Below, piece by piece: positions 50,101 through 61,447 of a DNA stretch of 64,000 nt (the first letter of the stretch is position 1; each line of letters begins with the position of its first letter). The notes under the pieces were generated by a model that saw only the letters and a program-made list of their open reading frames with translations, ran no database searches and had not been told where the DNA came from. The stretch spans positions 13,086,124 through 13,150,123 of the forward strand of contig NC_072464.1 in assembly GCF_027596085.1 (NCBI RefSeq). The letters are read 5' to 3'. The translations under genes were made by a program, and so were the position numbers. This DNA is from Anoplopoma fimbria (Eukaryota; Chordata; Actinopteri; Perciformes; Anoplopomatidae).

Positions 50101-52124
50101 AGCACCGGAGGCACTGAGAAAAACTTTAATGTCAGTATATTCCATGGCGTAGAGGATAACAGCTTTTCCATTCTGTTTTAATTGTTCTACGTAAACCTTT
50201 TCTAGTTTTATATTTGCTCTAACACAAGCAAGCAACTGAATGGGTACATCTCTCTTTATGCAGATGTAAAGGAAGCTCTCTCGGACCAAAACATTTGGTC
50301 ACCTCCAAGATTAGCAGCCAGGAACAAACTCTTATCTCCTCATGTATGCAGCTTATATTCATGCAAATGTTAACAACAAAACAGTGCATAGAGTGCCCTC
50401 AACAAACTGCAGGTGTGAGGAAGCTGAAACAAAAGCCACTGTAACCCTAATGGCATCCCTTGTCATTAGGAGACCTTTGATGTATGCAGCCTACTCAATA
50501 GACTCTTTTATCTCCTTCTTCCTCTATGCCTCTCTCTCTGTCTCTACCCGGCTCAACCAGTTTCTTTATTAATGCCGTCTTTAGGGAATGTTCTTTTGCT
50601 CAGAGCCCTCAACACACATCTGACATCTGTTTGACGCTCATGTATGTCGCTTTCTTGGCACCAATCATTAGCCAGTAGAAAGCTTCACAATGTTAGGTTT
50701 GTAGCTATTCTAGGTGTCGTGGAAGTTGGTGGGAACAAAACTATGACAAAACAAGACTCTGCATTCAATCTTTACCTTAAGAAACGGTGGTATGCAATCA
50801 TAATATACTGTGATACATTCTACTGTGGTGGAAAACTGACACATCTGGATATCAAAAGCACGTAAACTGCATTAAAACAGTATTTGAAAAGGCTGCACAT
50901 GAAATACCGGTATTCAAACTCTCCCTTTGAACTCAAAGGATATAGAAACAGGACAATGTTGGCCTAATCGTGCTCTCTCTTTGAAGTGAGACATCACTAT
51001 TAGGTGAAGAGGTAAGTATGCTTCTTTAGAAAATAAAAGCTTTTCATCATTTGTTAAGGCTGCGGCTCGAGAGATTTTCATAAAGGTGGTTTAAAACTTT
51101 GGATAACAGTGTTTGGGGCTGCCATGGATGTTGCTTTAATGAAAGTGTGGTGCATGAAGCAAATAGCTAAAATGGCAAGAATAACACCAGCAGTAACGTT
51201 AGCCACATTAAAGGAGTCCTCTCTCGCACACCAGATGTTGTCAGATTTAATGAGGAAAAACAAGAGGGAGCTGGATTTACGCAGACGTATTAAAGAAAAC
51301 ACAGGTGTCAGGCCTCCAACACTGACTTGACTCTGCGTCTGTCCCTCAGCGTCCTTCCTGCAGACCAATGAGACGCCCCGGAGTCCAAGCAAACACAGAA
51401 GCCTCAGTTCATTAGGTCAGAACATCTTTCATGAGAGTGACGACAGTATTTCATAACATTTGCCTTTTGCAACACATAATCAGCTAACCAAGGTAATTAC
51501 GTACACACCTCCGCTCACATCCTCTCATATGCTAAAGCAGGCAATCAGCCAGGGAGTTAATTTGGCAGAGAAAAACAGGGGAAGAAACACCCACTCTGGA
51601 ACCATTTGTCGCCACAGTCCAACCTTGTTATTCAAACTAGTGAGCCTATTTGAAATTCCTCTCCGTGGCAAAACAGGGCCAAAATAATCAAGGGAGCATG
51701 ATCACACTTAATTGATTCAGTGTACTTTTAAGATGCACTACAGGGTGCTGGGGTGACCTATTTCAGACTGCTCTTCAGAGGAACCAACTATCCCAGCAAG
51801 GGAGTAATGCACAACGAAGATTTTAATTATTGCAGAATCTGTGGCTACAACCGGAGGTGAAATGCTTCTGAAAGAACTGTGACACCACATTATATCAGTG
51901 CCAGTGGTCTGGGGTATTACTCTTTGATTTTTTTGACTTATATATGACCATGATTCAAAAGGGGCTATGACTTTTTTTACTCATGCAGCTTAATTATGTG
52001 ATTGTAAAAACAGCTGATTTCGTCTTTTTTGCGAAACAGTTGTCCACAGATCACAAATCTCAAACAACCACAAGATTTATTGATATGAAAAAAATGACAA
52101 AATACAATTTTTAGATAATGCAAT

Positions 52125-52510
52125 GAAGTAAGTATATTAACTCAAGTACTGTACTTAAGTACAATTTTTGGAAACTACTTGAGTATTTCCATTTTATGCC
52201 ATTTAAGACTTCAGCTTTACTACAATTCAGAGGGAAATATTGTATCTTTTACTCAACTAAATGACTTAAACAGCTGTAGCTACTAGTTTGTTGGCAGATG
52301 AAGATGTATATACAAAACCTATATTAGCTTATAAAATAAAACTACCCAACAGCACATAGGGTAAAATTATTTCTACCTTGATTAACTGCTACATAAAGTG
52401 CTGCTTACACAAAAATATATGATAATGTAACAATGACAGGAGCTATTTTCTGCATAAAAATGTTTATAGTTTTCTGCTGTTATTGTACATGTTATAACAT
52501 CATCATATCA
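52125..52510. repeat. Teleost interspersed repeat (AAGTACTGTACTT-type)
   Basis: CTCAAGTACTGTACTTAAGT, then CTTGAGTATTTCCATTTTATG, CAGAGGGAAATATTGTA and TTTTACTCAACTAAAT, is a repeat widely seen in fish DNA. It is related to the fragments at 33840 and 34640. Confidence 0.6.
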
Positions 52511-53409
52511 CACGACTGCAACACTTGTACTTGTAATGGAATACATTGTTAAATGTCTACTTTTAAATGAAGCATCCCCTACTGTGTTGGGTTTCTGCTA
52601 AGTTTAAAATATTTTGTATTAGCCAAACCTCCACCACTAAGCAGAGTCAGTCCTCAGTGTCTCAACCCGAGTCTGACCCTCACAGTCCTGAGCAGTGGGA
52701 TTTGATGAACACTTTGGGTCTATTTAAACCCACCAGGATTCGCGTGAACCTGAACCTAAGTGAAGCCGCTATCTCAGTCTTGCTATCTAGGCAGGGCTCT
52801 AATGTTTTCCCCGCTGAGTGTTAGGAGGATGAGATCCTCAGTCATACCACCCTACTCTTCCTATTAAGATCAAAATCTCCTCTCAGGCCCTCGGGTGTCA
52901 ACAAAGGGAGATGCAGTAAATGATATGCAAATTGAAAAGAAAAAAAAAAAGCTCTACAAATCAACTCGCCAGCCCTGTATTTCCGACACTTCACATCTTA
53001 AAAGAAAATTCCTGTATTTAGGGTGAAATTCAAAGTGAGGTCTAGCTCTGCTTCTGTGAGGCTATATGTGGTGATTCCAGCACTCAGACAGCACAAAGCC
53101 CCTCTAACTACAGGCGGCTGAGAGAGGACTCGTACGGAGAGTTTGGGGGTTCAGAAGGATTTGTCTCTGGATCTGTTTGAGACAATAGACATAAAGCTCT
53201 GAAATAGGTAGATTTTACGAAGTCAGTTTAACACCACTGAATTTGAAAAGAAGCACATTGCCTCCAAGATGAGGTGCTCCTTAAAGTAAATGTGGAGCAA
53301 CGCTGAAACGATAATAGATGGTAAACTGAAATAATTGATCCTTTTAATTCTAAGAATGAAATAACTTTGTTGGCTTTTCTTTAGTTTATTTCATTATAAA
53401 TGTACTAAA

Positions 53410-53875
53410 ACTATTACGCAAGGAATCTTTGTATGTATGTTTGTTTCTGTGACCTATCTTGAGAACTGTTCATCCAAGCTACTTCACACTTGGCGGGTGT
53501 ATTGCTGGGGACCCAAGGACATGCAGTGTTGAAGTCGGCACAATTTGGACACTCTTCTTCACTTCCTAAGAGCAATGGCCGGTTCTCAACAATGCTGCAA
53601 GCAGCAATTCCGGAATTCCCTATGATAGCCAAGACATGACTCGAGCTACTCTGCCTTTGATTGGCTTACCCTGATGTTATTTCACTCACCCTAACCAATC
53701 ACACTCTTCATCCCTAAACCTAACCAACCTAACCAACAAAGGCAACGACTCATAGCCAATCAGAGGCAGTACGGCAGGTCATGACTTTGCCATTTTAGGG
53801 AAAGAATTGACATACTGGCAGCCATGCAACCGGCCCGTTCCAAACAGCCACGCCCCAAACGGGCACTTTTCTACT
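53410..53875. repeat. Interspersed repeat with imperfect foldback core
   Basis: The left part (TTGAGAACTGTTCATCCAAG, CTTCACACTTGGCGGGTGTA) is repeat-like by recognition from other fish DNA. At 53635-53667 and 53753-53783 there are imperfect inverted arms (CATGACTCGAGCTACTCTGCC against GGCAGTACGGCAGGTCATG, with GATTGGCT/AGCCAATC inside) around a CTAACC-rich loop. The class is unresolved, possibly a MITE. Confidence 0.6.
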
Positions 53876-54039
53876 ATTATAAAATAGAGCTAAAACATTT
53901 GACATTAAAACTGCATGTGCAAGCTCAGCATTAAAGTGCTTCATTGTGACTTTGTAAAATGCTTTTCATCAGAACCCCCCCTCCCCGCTGCACCACATGA
54001 TGATGTATTCTTTGTGTTACGTGTATTGTCACTCATTCA

Positions 54040-54045
54040 TTTATT
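54040..54045 (-). terminator. Candidate myo3b poly(A) signal
   Basis: TTTATT on the plus strand (AATAAA on minus), about 500 nt downstream of the myo3b stop. Confidence 0.25.
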
Positions 54046-54542
54046 GATGCAACATCTGTACCATTTCACAGCAGTTTGTAAGCTGAATGATAATTTCTTA
54101 TTATGGGCATGTTTTTTTAAGACAAAGAAAATAGCCTCGGGAAAAATAACAAACACCATTTTCCTATTACGCGTTTTATGCCACATTGAGAAGCACAACG
54201 GCAGCAAGTCAAGCCCGGGACTAGAAAAAAGTTAGAAGTCTTCTTTCCCTCTTCTTGGATATTTTAACATCTCTAACTAAATTCAGGCATTATGGCTAAA
54301 TAGCACAATGCTGTTGTAATAATTTCACTTCATGAGTAAGACACATTTCCGACCATTTTGGATTAACAGCTGAGGGCATTGCCTGTACAGGTTGCTTATT
54401 CTGCCCTGCTGCTACTTGCTCCACATACCACAGCACATCTAACACTAAGGATGTTCTTTGGAGTGTCTGTCTACATGTCTGGTGCGTCTGTCTTACCGGT
54501 TGACATGGTTGTGAGGCTCAGCTCTGACTGACGAGAGGCCCA

Positions 54543-55566
54543 CTAGAAAGGGTGGGAGGGGGGGCGGTCGGTCCCATACTCTTCCTCAGGGATTGACTCC
54601 ACAGTTGACAGTAATTTGTAGTACTCATCTTCTCCATCCAGCACTTTGATTTGACTGTGATGGGAAAGAAGACGAGAAAGTGGTGAGAAGTTACTGTGAT
54701 ACGGAACAGTTTTGATGTGAAAAACTAGACATTTAGAATAAAAACAATATTTGCAGATAAGGCGTTGAGGCGCATGCGTCATCTTAAGTATACTAAGCTG
54801 AACCAGGATGTCATTTATAGTACAAATATAAGTCAGACCTTCAACATTTAAAATTAGCATGCTGACAAAGCCTTAATATGTAACCCCCTCTCTAATGACG
54901 CAGAGCAACTGCTCATAAGAAGCCTGTTATTTTTGGCTCTCCATTTACATTATAAGAAAACAACTCCATTTCTGGATTCTCCTATTCCACAAAGGGCCTG
55001 CTCTGTTTAGAGTTGCTGTAAGTAGGAAAGCAGTTATTTACCCAAGTTTTCTCGGCTTCCTCTTGCTCCCCTGGTAATCCAGAGTTCTCTGAGGAAAGGG
55101 CCAAGAGCACACAGTCAAAAGATGAGCAGAGAGTCATTAATTTTTAATTCAAAGTGATTTTGTGTTGAATGCGAGCAGATGCTGATAATATCAGAAGTCA
55201 CAGCATAATTTTTTCTGATCAAAGGGCTCAAGTGAGTCTGATGAAGCATGCATCTTGCTCAGCTTTGATAAACCACATCAATTATTCACCGTGAAGGCAG
55301 ACATCCTGACATGAAAGCAACAGATAAAGAGCATAAGCACATGTTCAAGACAAGAGGCAGAGAAGCGTGGGGGTGGGGCTCCAGGGTCTGGCACAGGTAG
55401 GTTTAATTGTATTATCATGTGGAACCAAAGTCAGACAAAGGCCTTTATCGGCACTTTGAACTCACATTTAGCTGGTTGTAGTATAGGCTGTCTTCAGGGC
55501 TGTTGAGCAGCTTGGGCTGCTGGCCCCGCCGGCGAGGAGTTCTCTGCTGCAGCTTCATCACTGGAC
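54543..55566 (-). CDS. myo3b: Class III myosin, last three exons (myo3b by synteny), 3' partial view
   Basis: Myosin III proteins combine an N-terminal kinase with a motor and act at the tips of actin protrusions in photoreceptors and hair cells. Only the tail end is in the window. Exons: 55466-55566 ([17 protein letters not shown] then [11 protein letters not shown]), 55042-55088 ([16 protein letters not shown]), 54543-54654 ([13 protein letters not shown] then [14 protein letters not shown], stop TAG). GT/AG borders and phases agree. The sequence matches the vertebrate class III myosin C-terminus. The paralogue is assigned from neighbours sp5-gad1-gorasp2-tlk1, because MYO3A sits next to GAD2 in human. 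The kinase, motor and IQ exons lie beyond 64000 or were not recognised in the 8.4 kb upstream. Confidence 0.88.
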
Positions 55567-56359
55567 CTGCAACAGAGGAAAAATGAGGGCAGTGATCCAA
55601 CCAAGCAGAACAACAACAAGCACCAACATGATACTGGTGGTGATGACAGCAGCAGTAAACAGTATCTGCCCTCCACTTTTTAATTCTGCACCCACGTGGG
55701 GCAAAGTAGCAAAAACATATTTTGGTTGGTTTATGTAATTTCATCGATGGGCTGACTCAATAACAGCTTAACATTACATGAATCCACACATATAAACCAC
55801 ATTTAATTATGTCTCCTCACAGGTGTACAGCAGACTAGAGACTCAATTTGCTAAATAGCTACAATGGAGGAGGCAGAGGGGAGACTGTGGTGTGTGGTAT
55901 TCAAGAGGTTTCACTTTCCTGTGACCAAAACCCACAATAAAAGAGAAACGTAATTCTTGAACGTGTTTACACTGAGCTCAGATCAGGTCTTGGCATTCAT
56001 GTACACAAACAACAAAGGAGGCAACCTACAGGTCTGAAAAGTGAAGCCAATGTTGAATGCTTTAAGCTTGCATTTGTTCTAATAGCCAATGGGCAAAAAG
56101 AAGATTGTATAGAAGTCTGCGAGAAAATGGCCCTTCTTCTCACTTGATTTATTACCTCAGTAAACATTGTAAAGTCAAGAAGGTTGTAGGGAATTGTTTA
56201 GAGTGTTTGTTTAGTCTTTAAAAAGGTTCAGTTTTTTGTGACAGTTTTCTGTAATACATGAGCAAAAGTATAGTTAGTAACGAATGAGAGAAATAGAACC
56301 AATAAACAGCAGTAAAATGCAGCCAGGTCTGGATAAACACAGACATGTAAAACTATCCA

Positions 56360-56720
56360 AATGTGCTTGTATTTGGCTTTTGTTGTCTTTGGACAGAGCC
56401 AGGATAGCTTTTTCCTCCTGTTTCCAGTCTTTATGCTAAGCTAAGCTAACGTCTGTAGGTTCATACTTTGTGTATACAAAAAGGAGTGGTACCAATCTTC
56501 TTTTCTCACTCATAGACTGAAAGTATTTACCAATATGTCAAACTATTCCTTTAAAGGCTGAGTTCACTTAAATCAAAATTACGTTATTTTAAATGGGCCT
56601 TGTGGTGTCTAGCATCAAAGATAGTTTTGGTTCTAATTGTTGAGATTACAGGAGGTCTAATGCGTTTTCTGCCGCAACAATACAATTCAAATGTTGTAGT
56701 GATTTGGATGAAAGTTAAAG
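56360..56720. repeat. Teleost interspersed repeat pair
   Basis: GGACAGAGCCAGGATAGC, CTTTATGCTAAGCTAAGCT and AAACTATTCCTTTAA mark a repeat abundant in fish. It is directly followed by a second one (GGCTGAGTTCAC, TGTGGTGTCTAGCATCAAAG). Both are recognised by resemblance; family names are not assigned. Confidence 0.65.
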
Positions 56721-58650
56721 GGAAGAGACAACCATTAGCAGGTCAGAAAATCCTACACTGACTCAGCAGATCGACAAACATCTAGATATAGATGTTCACC
56801 CTTCTACTACCTCCTGAAACCAATGACGCAATAGTGAGCTTTGGCTTATCTGTTAACAGTCAGAGAAAGAAGTCATTTATGATTCCCATTCAGTGAATGA
56901 CTTCTTCTTTACTCTCTGCCGCTTCTATTCCAGCAGATGACCAAATCTTTGGCAGCGTAGCTTTGTTTTCCCTGATTGTTCAAAACAGTGTACTGAATAA
57001 TTAATTATTCATTGCACCACAGAAAGGATATTGACGACATACTAAAGATAACGAGCTACGTGATAACCTGATTATTCAAACATAACACAATTATGAAGGC
57101 TTATTACAATCTCCTACTACAGCACTCCCAGGGTTTCAACATTTATAGGTTACAAAAGTGTGTTTTAAAGCTGAGACACCTTTACAAGGGAAGCATCTAT
57201 ATTTAATGTCAGATAACGTTTCATCTTCTTTGCCTACGTTTCGGGTGAGACAGGACATTTCTTCATCATCTCTTGCTACCTCGGCTTCACTACCTTGACT
57301 AAAGCTGCATTTGCTTTTTCCATCTTAACACTACTTTGTACTCACTTTGAACAGACCTCATCACATCTCAATCCTATACATCAAAGAGTAAGCTCCCCCT
57401 CCATCCCCCCATATTTCCTCAGCTTTCTTGATGTTATTCAAACCGTTGCAGGTTTACTAAAGTCACACTTTGTAAATGCCCAGAAAGTTCCTGTCAGTTC
57501 TGAGATATTAGCTAACTTTTACCGTTAATCTTATCCATCCATGCCTCAGAGGTGCTAACCGTTCACTGTGTGAATCCTTGTCACCCCTGACTATTAGAGG
57601 ATATTTGGATAAATCTCCTGGACTAAACAGAATAGCTATATAAAAAAAAAGCTGTGTATTTCTTTTACACACAACAAGTTTCATTTGGCTGCTCAAAAGC
57701 ACTTAGGTTTAAATATTACATTGAGATACATTTTACAACTTTGCTGCTTAGATTTATGAGACCTAAAAGAACTACTGTATCCACGTGACATGTTCCGATG
57801 AAACAAAAATAAACAAACACACATAAAATGGTTGCACCTTAAATTTAAGTTTGGCAATGTTTGTATGTAGGACATTGTTCTGCTAATGATGCAGCAATGG
57901 ATTTGATAAGCAAATGTTTATTCCCCTGAAATTGCATCAAAGCACTCAATCACAAATAATGAATCCTAACGTCCTTGAACAAATTCCATTGTATTGTAAA
58001 ATAGTCTGCATACTCCGTGTTGTCAACAAAGATATGATTTGTTTATCCTAAAATATAGCAACTCCACAAATTATAAAAAAGTGATGCAAAGACTCGGGAT
58101 TCAGTGTAAGCAAGCCAGTATCTCAGTCCCTGTGTGCTGAAGACCCTCCACTGTAGCTAAAAGACAAAGTCTGTTGTTCGGCTGAAGGATTCAGTTCTTC
58201 ATATATTGAAATTGAAATTGGAAAGGCTGCAATTTTCAATCCACAAGTGCCATAATATAAATCTGAAACACCATCCAAACTTACTGTGTCTTTAAAGATT
58301 TCACCGGTTTTAATGATGGCTGTCGCCGCTAAATTTACTAAGTTGTAATGTAGCTAGCATGTAAACAGAATTAAATGTTTAAATACTTGACCTGCTGTAC
58401 AGTGGACAATATTCAATTATAAGAGGTAAAAACCGCGCCCTCTGTAAATTGTATTTACATTATCATGTCACCACGTTCTTTGAAATCATTCAAGCTTTGC
58501 ATGTGGCACCATGGGGCAAGCCTCCACAGCTGGCGCGAAAGCTCTGAGCATGAACAAAAGCGTTTAAGCTCATTCAGCTGCTTGGTATGCAGTATAAACA
58601 GTAGAAGCAAAATGTACTGTGAGGAAGCAAGAAAACAACTAGTGTTACCA

Positions 58651-58710
58651 GTAACCCTAGATTTGCGAAACTCTCGCAGTCTCGCAAGTGTTCTGCAAAT
58701 CTAGGGTTAC
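58651..58710. repeat. Perfect 16-bp inverted repeat, 28-nt loop
   Basis: GTAACCCTAGATTTGC (58651-58666) is the exact complement of 58695-58710. The loop repeats CTCGCA twice, and CTTGCGAAAG recurs at about 58738. It resembles a small foldback element. Confidence 0.9.
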
Positions 58711-58839
58711 TATCAAGACAGGACCGCACTGTAGGGACTTGCGAAAGTGCACTTATCGCTCATGTGGCTAAACATTGACAGGAAAAAGAACAAAATTACT
58801 TTTCCTAAAATATAATACAAACAATTGTATGAGGATAAG

Positions 58840-59215
58840 TTGTCCCTGGATGATGAATCATAGTGACTTTTCCTCTAGCCCCACCACGAGATTGATAGCT
58901 GTGGTTTTGGTCTCAACTATTATTGGATGGATTGTCAAGAAATATTCATGGTCCCCTCAGTACGAATTATAATATCTTTGATGATCCCCTGACATTTCAT
59001 CAAGCGTCATCATCAGTTAAACATTTACTTTGGTACTTTGGCTTATGACCCACTGGACTAATAGCATTTCCATCAGCTGTTTTCTGTGTTTAGCGCTTAA
59101 TCAGCAAATGGTAGCATGCTAACGAGATGAACTAAAACGGTTAACATTGTGCCATGTTTAGCAATGACATTCTCATTGTCAGTTTGAGCATGCTTAGCAT
59201 TTAGCTTAACACCAT
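58840..59215. repeat. Teleost interspersed repeat (AGCATGCTAAC-type)
   Basis: CTCTAGCCCCACCACGAG, GGTAGCATGCTAACGAGATG and GAGCATGCTTAGCATTTAGC are hallmarks of a dispersed repeat frequent in fish genomes. No coding content. Confidence 0.65.
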
Positions 59216-60261
59216 TCATCTGCATTATTATATTTCCAGTATTGTAGACACAAGATTAATTTGTGATTGAGCTTGGTTTAATCAAATTTGTTTAATAATA
59301 CAAATACTGTATTATTTAACAAAATGGCTGTTATTACGTTTACAAAAAAATGTACTGCAGCTTAAATCACTATTGCAATATTGGTTGAGAAAATCCCAAT
59401 AAGATGTTTTCCTAAAATGGCTCAGCTGCTGGACCTGCCCTTGCAGATCTGTAGCCCGAAACACGACACACGGGGGTTGAGCATTTATCCATTCTGACCT
59501 GCAGCGATTAGAGCGTGTAGCAGATCAGAGGATGGGTCAGAACTCCCATCTCTGAGCCTCTGTTTGGGAAATCACTGCCATTTGATCCAGGCCAGCCCCA
59601 GAGGAATGCTGCTCCTGCAGATATATTACAGGCCAAACTGGCCTCTAGCAGCGGAGCGTGGCTTGGACATGGGCAGGCAGAGCTGGGTAGGGGTCAGTCA
59701 GTGGCTCACACCGGGGGTTTGCTAAATGATCGTGGGTAATGTCTTCTGTTTTGGGTGGGGAGGAATAATGGTCGACTGGGAATACAGAGGCAGTTCATAC
59801 AATATTGATTTCTTCATATCAAAAGAAAGCTGAGCAGAGTTTGCTCTTCTCGGTGAGAAACTTACATATTGTACATATTTGCTTTGGAGATAAATGCGGC
59901 TGGAATTCTTTTTGAGATAGGGTATTTCTTTCATTTTCAAAGATCAGCATGTGACTCGTTTTACATGTCTAAATACCACTTTGAAATCCCTTGAAAATCA
60001 GAATGCTCCTCAGAAACAACATAAAAGGGCTGCTAAAAGGGATTTTTTTAGTGGAATAAATTAAAGATGTATCGATTTACTTCCCAAATCACGTGCTGCA
60101 ATCACCTGACTTCTCCCAGACCACAGAGAACCACTTGGGCTTTGTTTATTCAGATGGAGGGAGCAGAGGCACCAAAAGGCATGGATTATAAGGAAAAATC
60201 ATCAGCAGGGGCCTTTGATGTCTAAATGAGGCATGTGCAACCCAGACCCAGACCCCCAAAC

Positions 60262-60391
<130 letters not shown>

Positions 60392-61410
60392 CGCAGACAT
60401 TATTCCTCAGTTGCATACAAAGACTCCAAAACAGTTATCTGAAGTAAAAAAAGGATTTCTAGAACTTTCAGGACTCTTAACATATATTGCCGCTCTCGTC
60501 ATTTTGGACATCTAGCCCCTCATGTGCTTTAAATTATAAGACAAACTGGTCATTTCTACAGATAATGCTGGAAAAGAGTAGTTCCTGCATCTGTTTTCAC
60601 TAATGGAATGGAGGATGTTGTTACTTATAACCAATTTTTCACACTGAAATCAATCATTTCCCCTGACAGCAGATTTGGAACTTTGACTCCTAAAGAATTG
60701 TCGTAGAGTTCAATCATTTGTCACAGACATTATACATGTTATTTATAGCCGTGACCTGGCAGGATTAGTAAAAAGTAAGTAGCAAAGAGACATGAATGAC
60801 AAGAAAACCAGGCAAAAAAAATATATAATATGCAAACCAGTGGCATTAAGTATTTTCTCTCATGATCAGTCCTTGTTATGTCTTTTAGATACAAAATGTA
60901 ACTATATAAAACCGTACCTTGTCAACAAAAATAACAAACTGACAAGGTTTTGTGTTTGGAAAAAGTTAGTTTTAAACTACATCAAATGATTCAATCCTTG
61001 TGCGAAATTACAGAGAACTTGGAGTATCATTTTCCACCTAGATTTTATGTCTGAGGAGATTATTCTGCTGGAATTGTGATGATGAGTAGTTTGGAAGTAC
61101 ATCCTGTTAACTACTCCCACTGACATTAAGAGGATTACGTAGGTAGCGTCAGACAGAGGCAACTCCTTCCGTTAAGTTGAGTCTTTCCTATCCCTTCCAA
61201 ATCTCTGCTGCCGCTATGTCGAGCCTGTAATTTGCCTAAAACTGAAGGCATCCGGTCGAGACTCTGCGATATGTGGAGACAGACAGATCAATCAAAAGAC
61301 CGAGAGACAGCGAGAGGGTGGGAGCGTATTTGTCTAGAGAACATGGAGAGGGTGGATCATTTGTCTAGCAGATGCATGTTGATATGGTGATGCTGATGCT
61401 CCTTTGAACG

Positions 61411-61447
61411 TGGTGGTGGTGGTGGTGGTGGTGGTGGTGGTGGTGGA
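61411..61447. repeat. (GGT)n microsatellite
   Basis: About 12 GGT units, encoding poly-Thr or poly-His in minus-strand frames that are not supported as genes. Confidence 0.97.

Larger units (their letters stand above)
44769..54542. other. Intergenic region between sp5 5' end and myo3b 3' end
   Basis: The left end holds the sp5 5' UTR and promoter with TCF/LEF-type sites at 45016-45240. No gene is recognised from about 45400 to 54000. It contains AT-rich repeats (46480-46640), a 150-bp-spaced direct repeat (46894-47100), a G/T-rich block (48669-48760), a fish interspersed repeat (52125-52510) and a repeat with a foldback core (53410-53875). The right end should be the myo3b 3' UTR. Confidence 0.7.
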
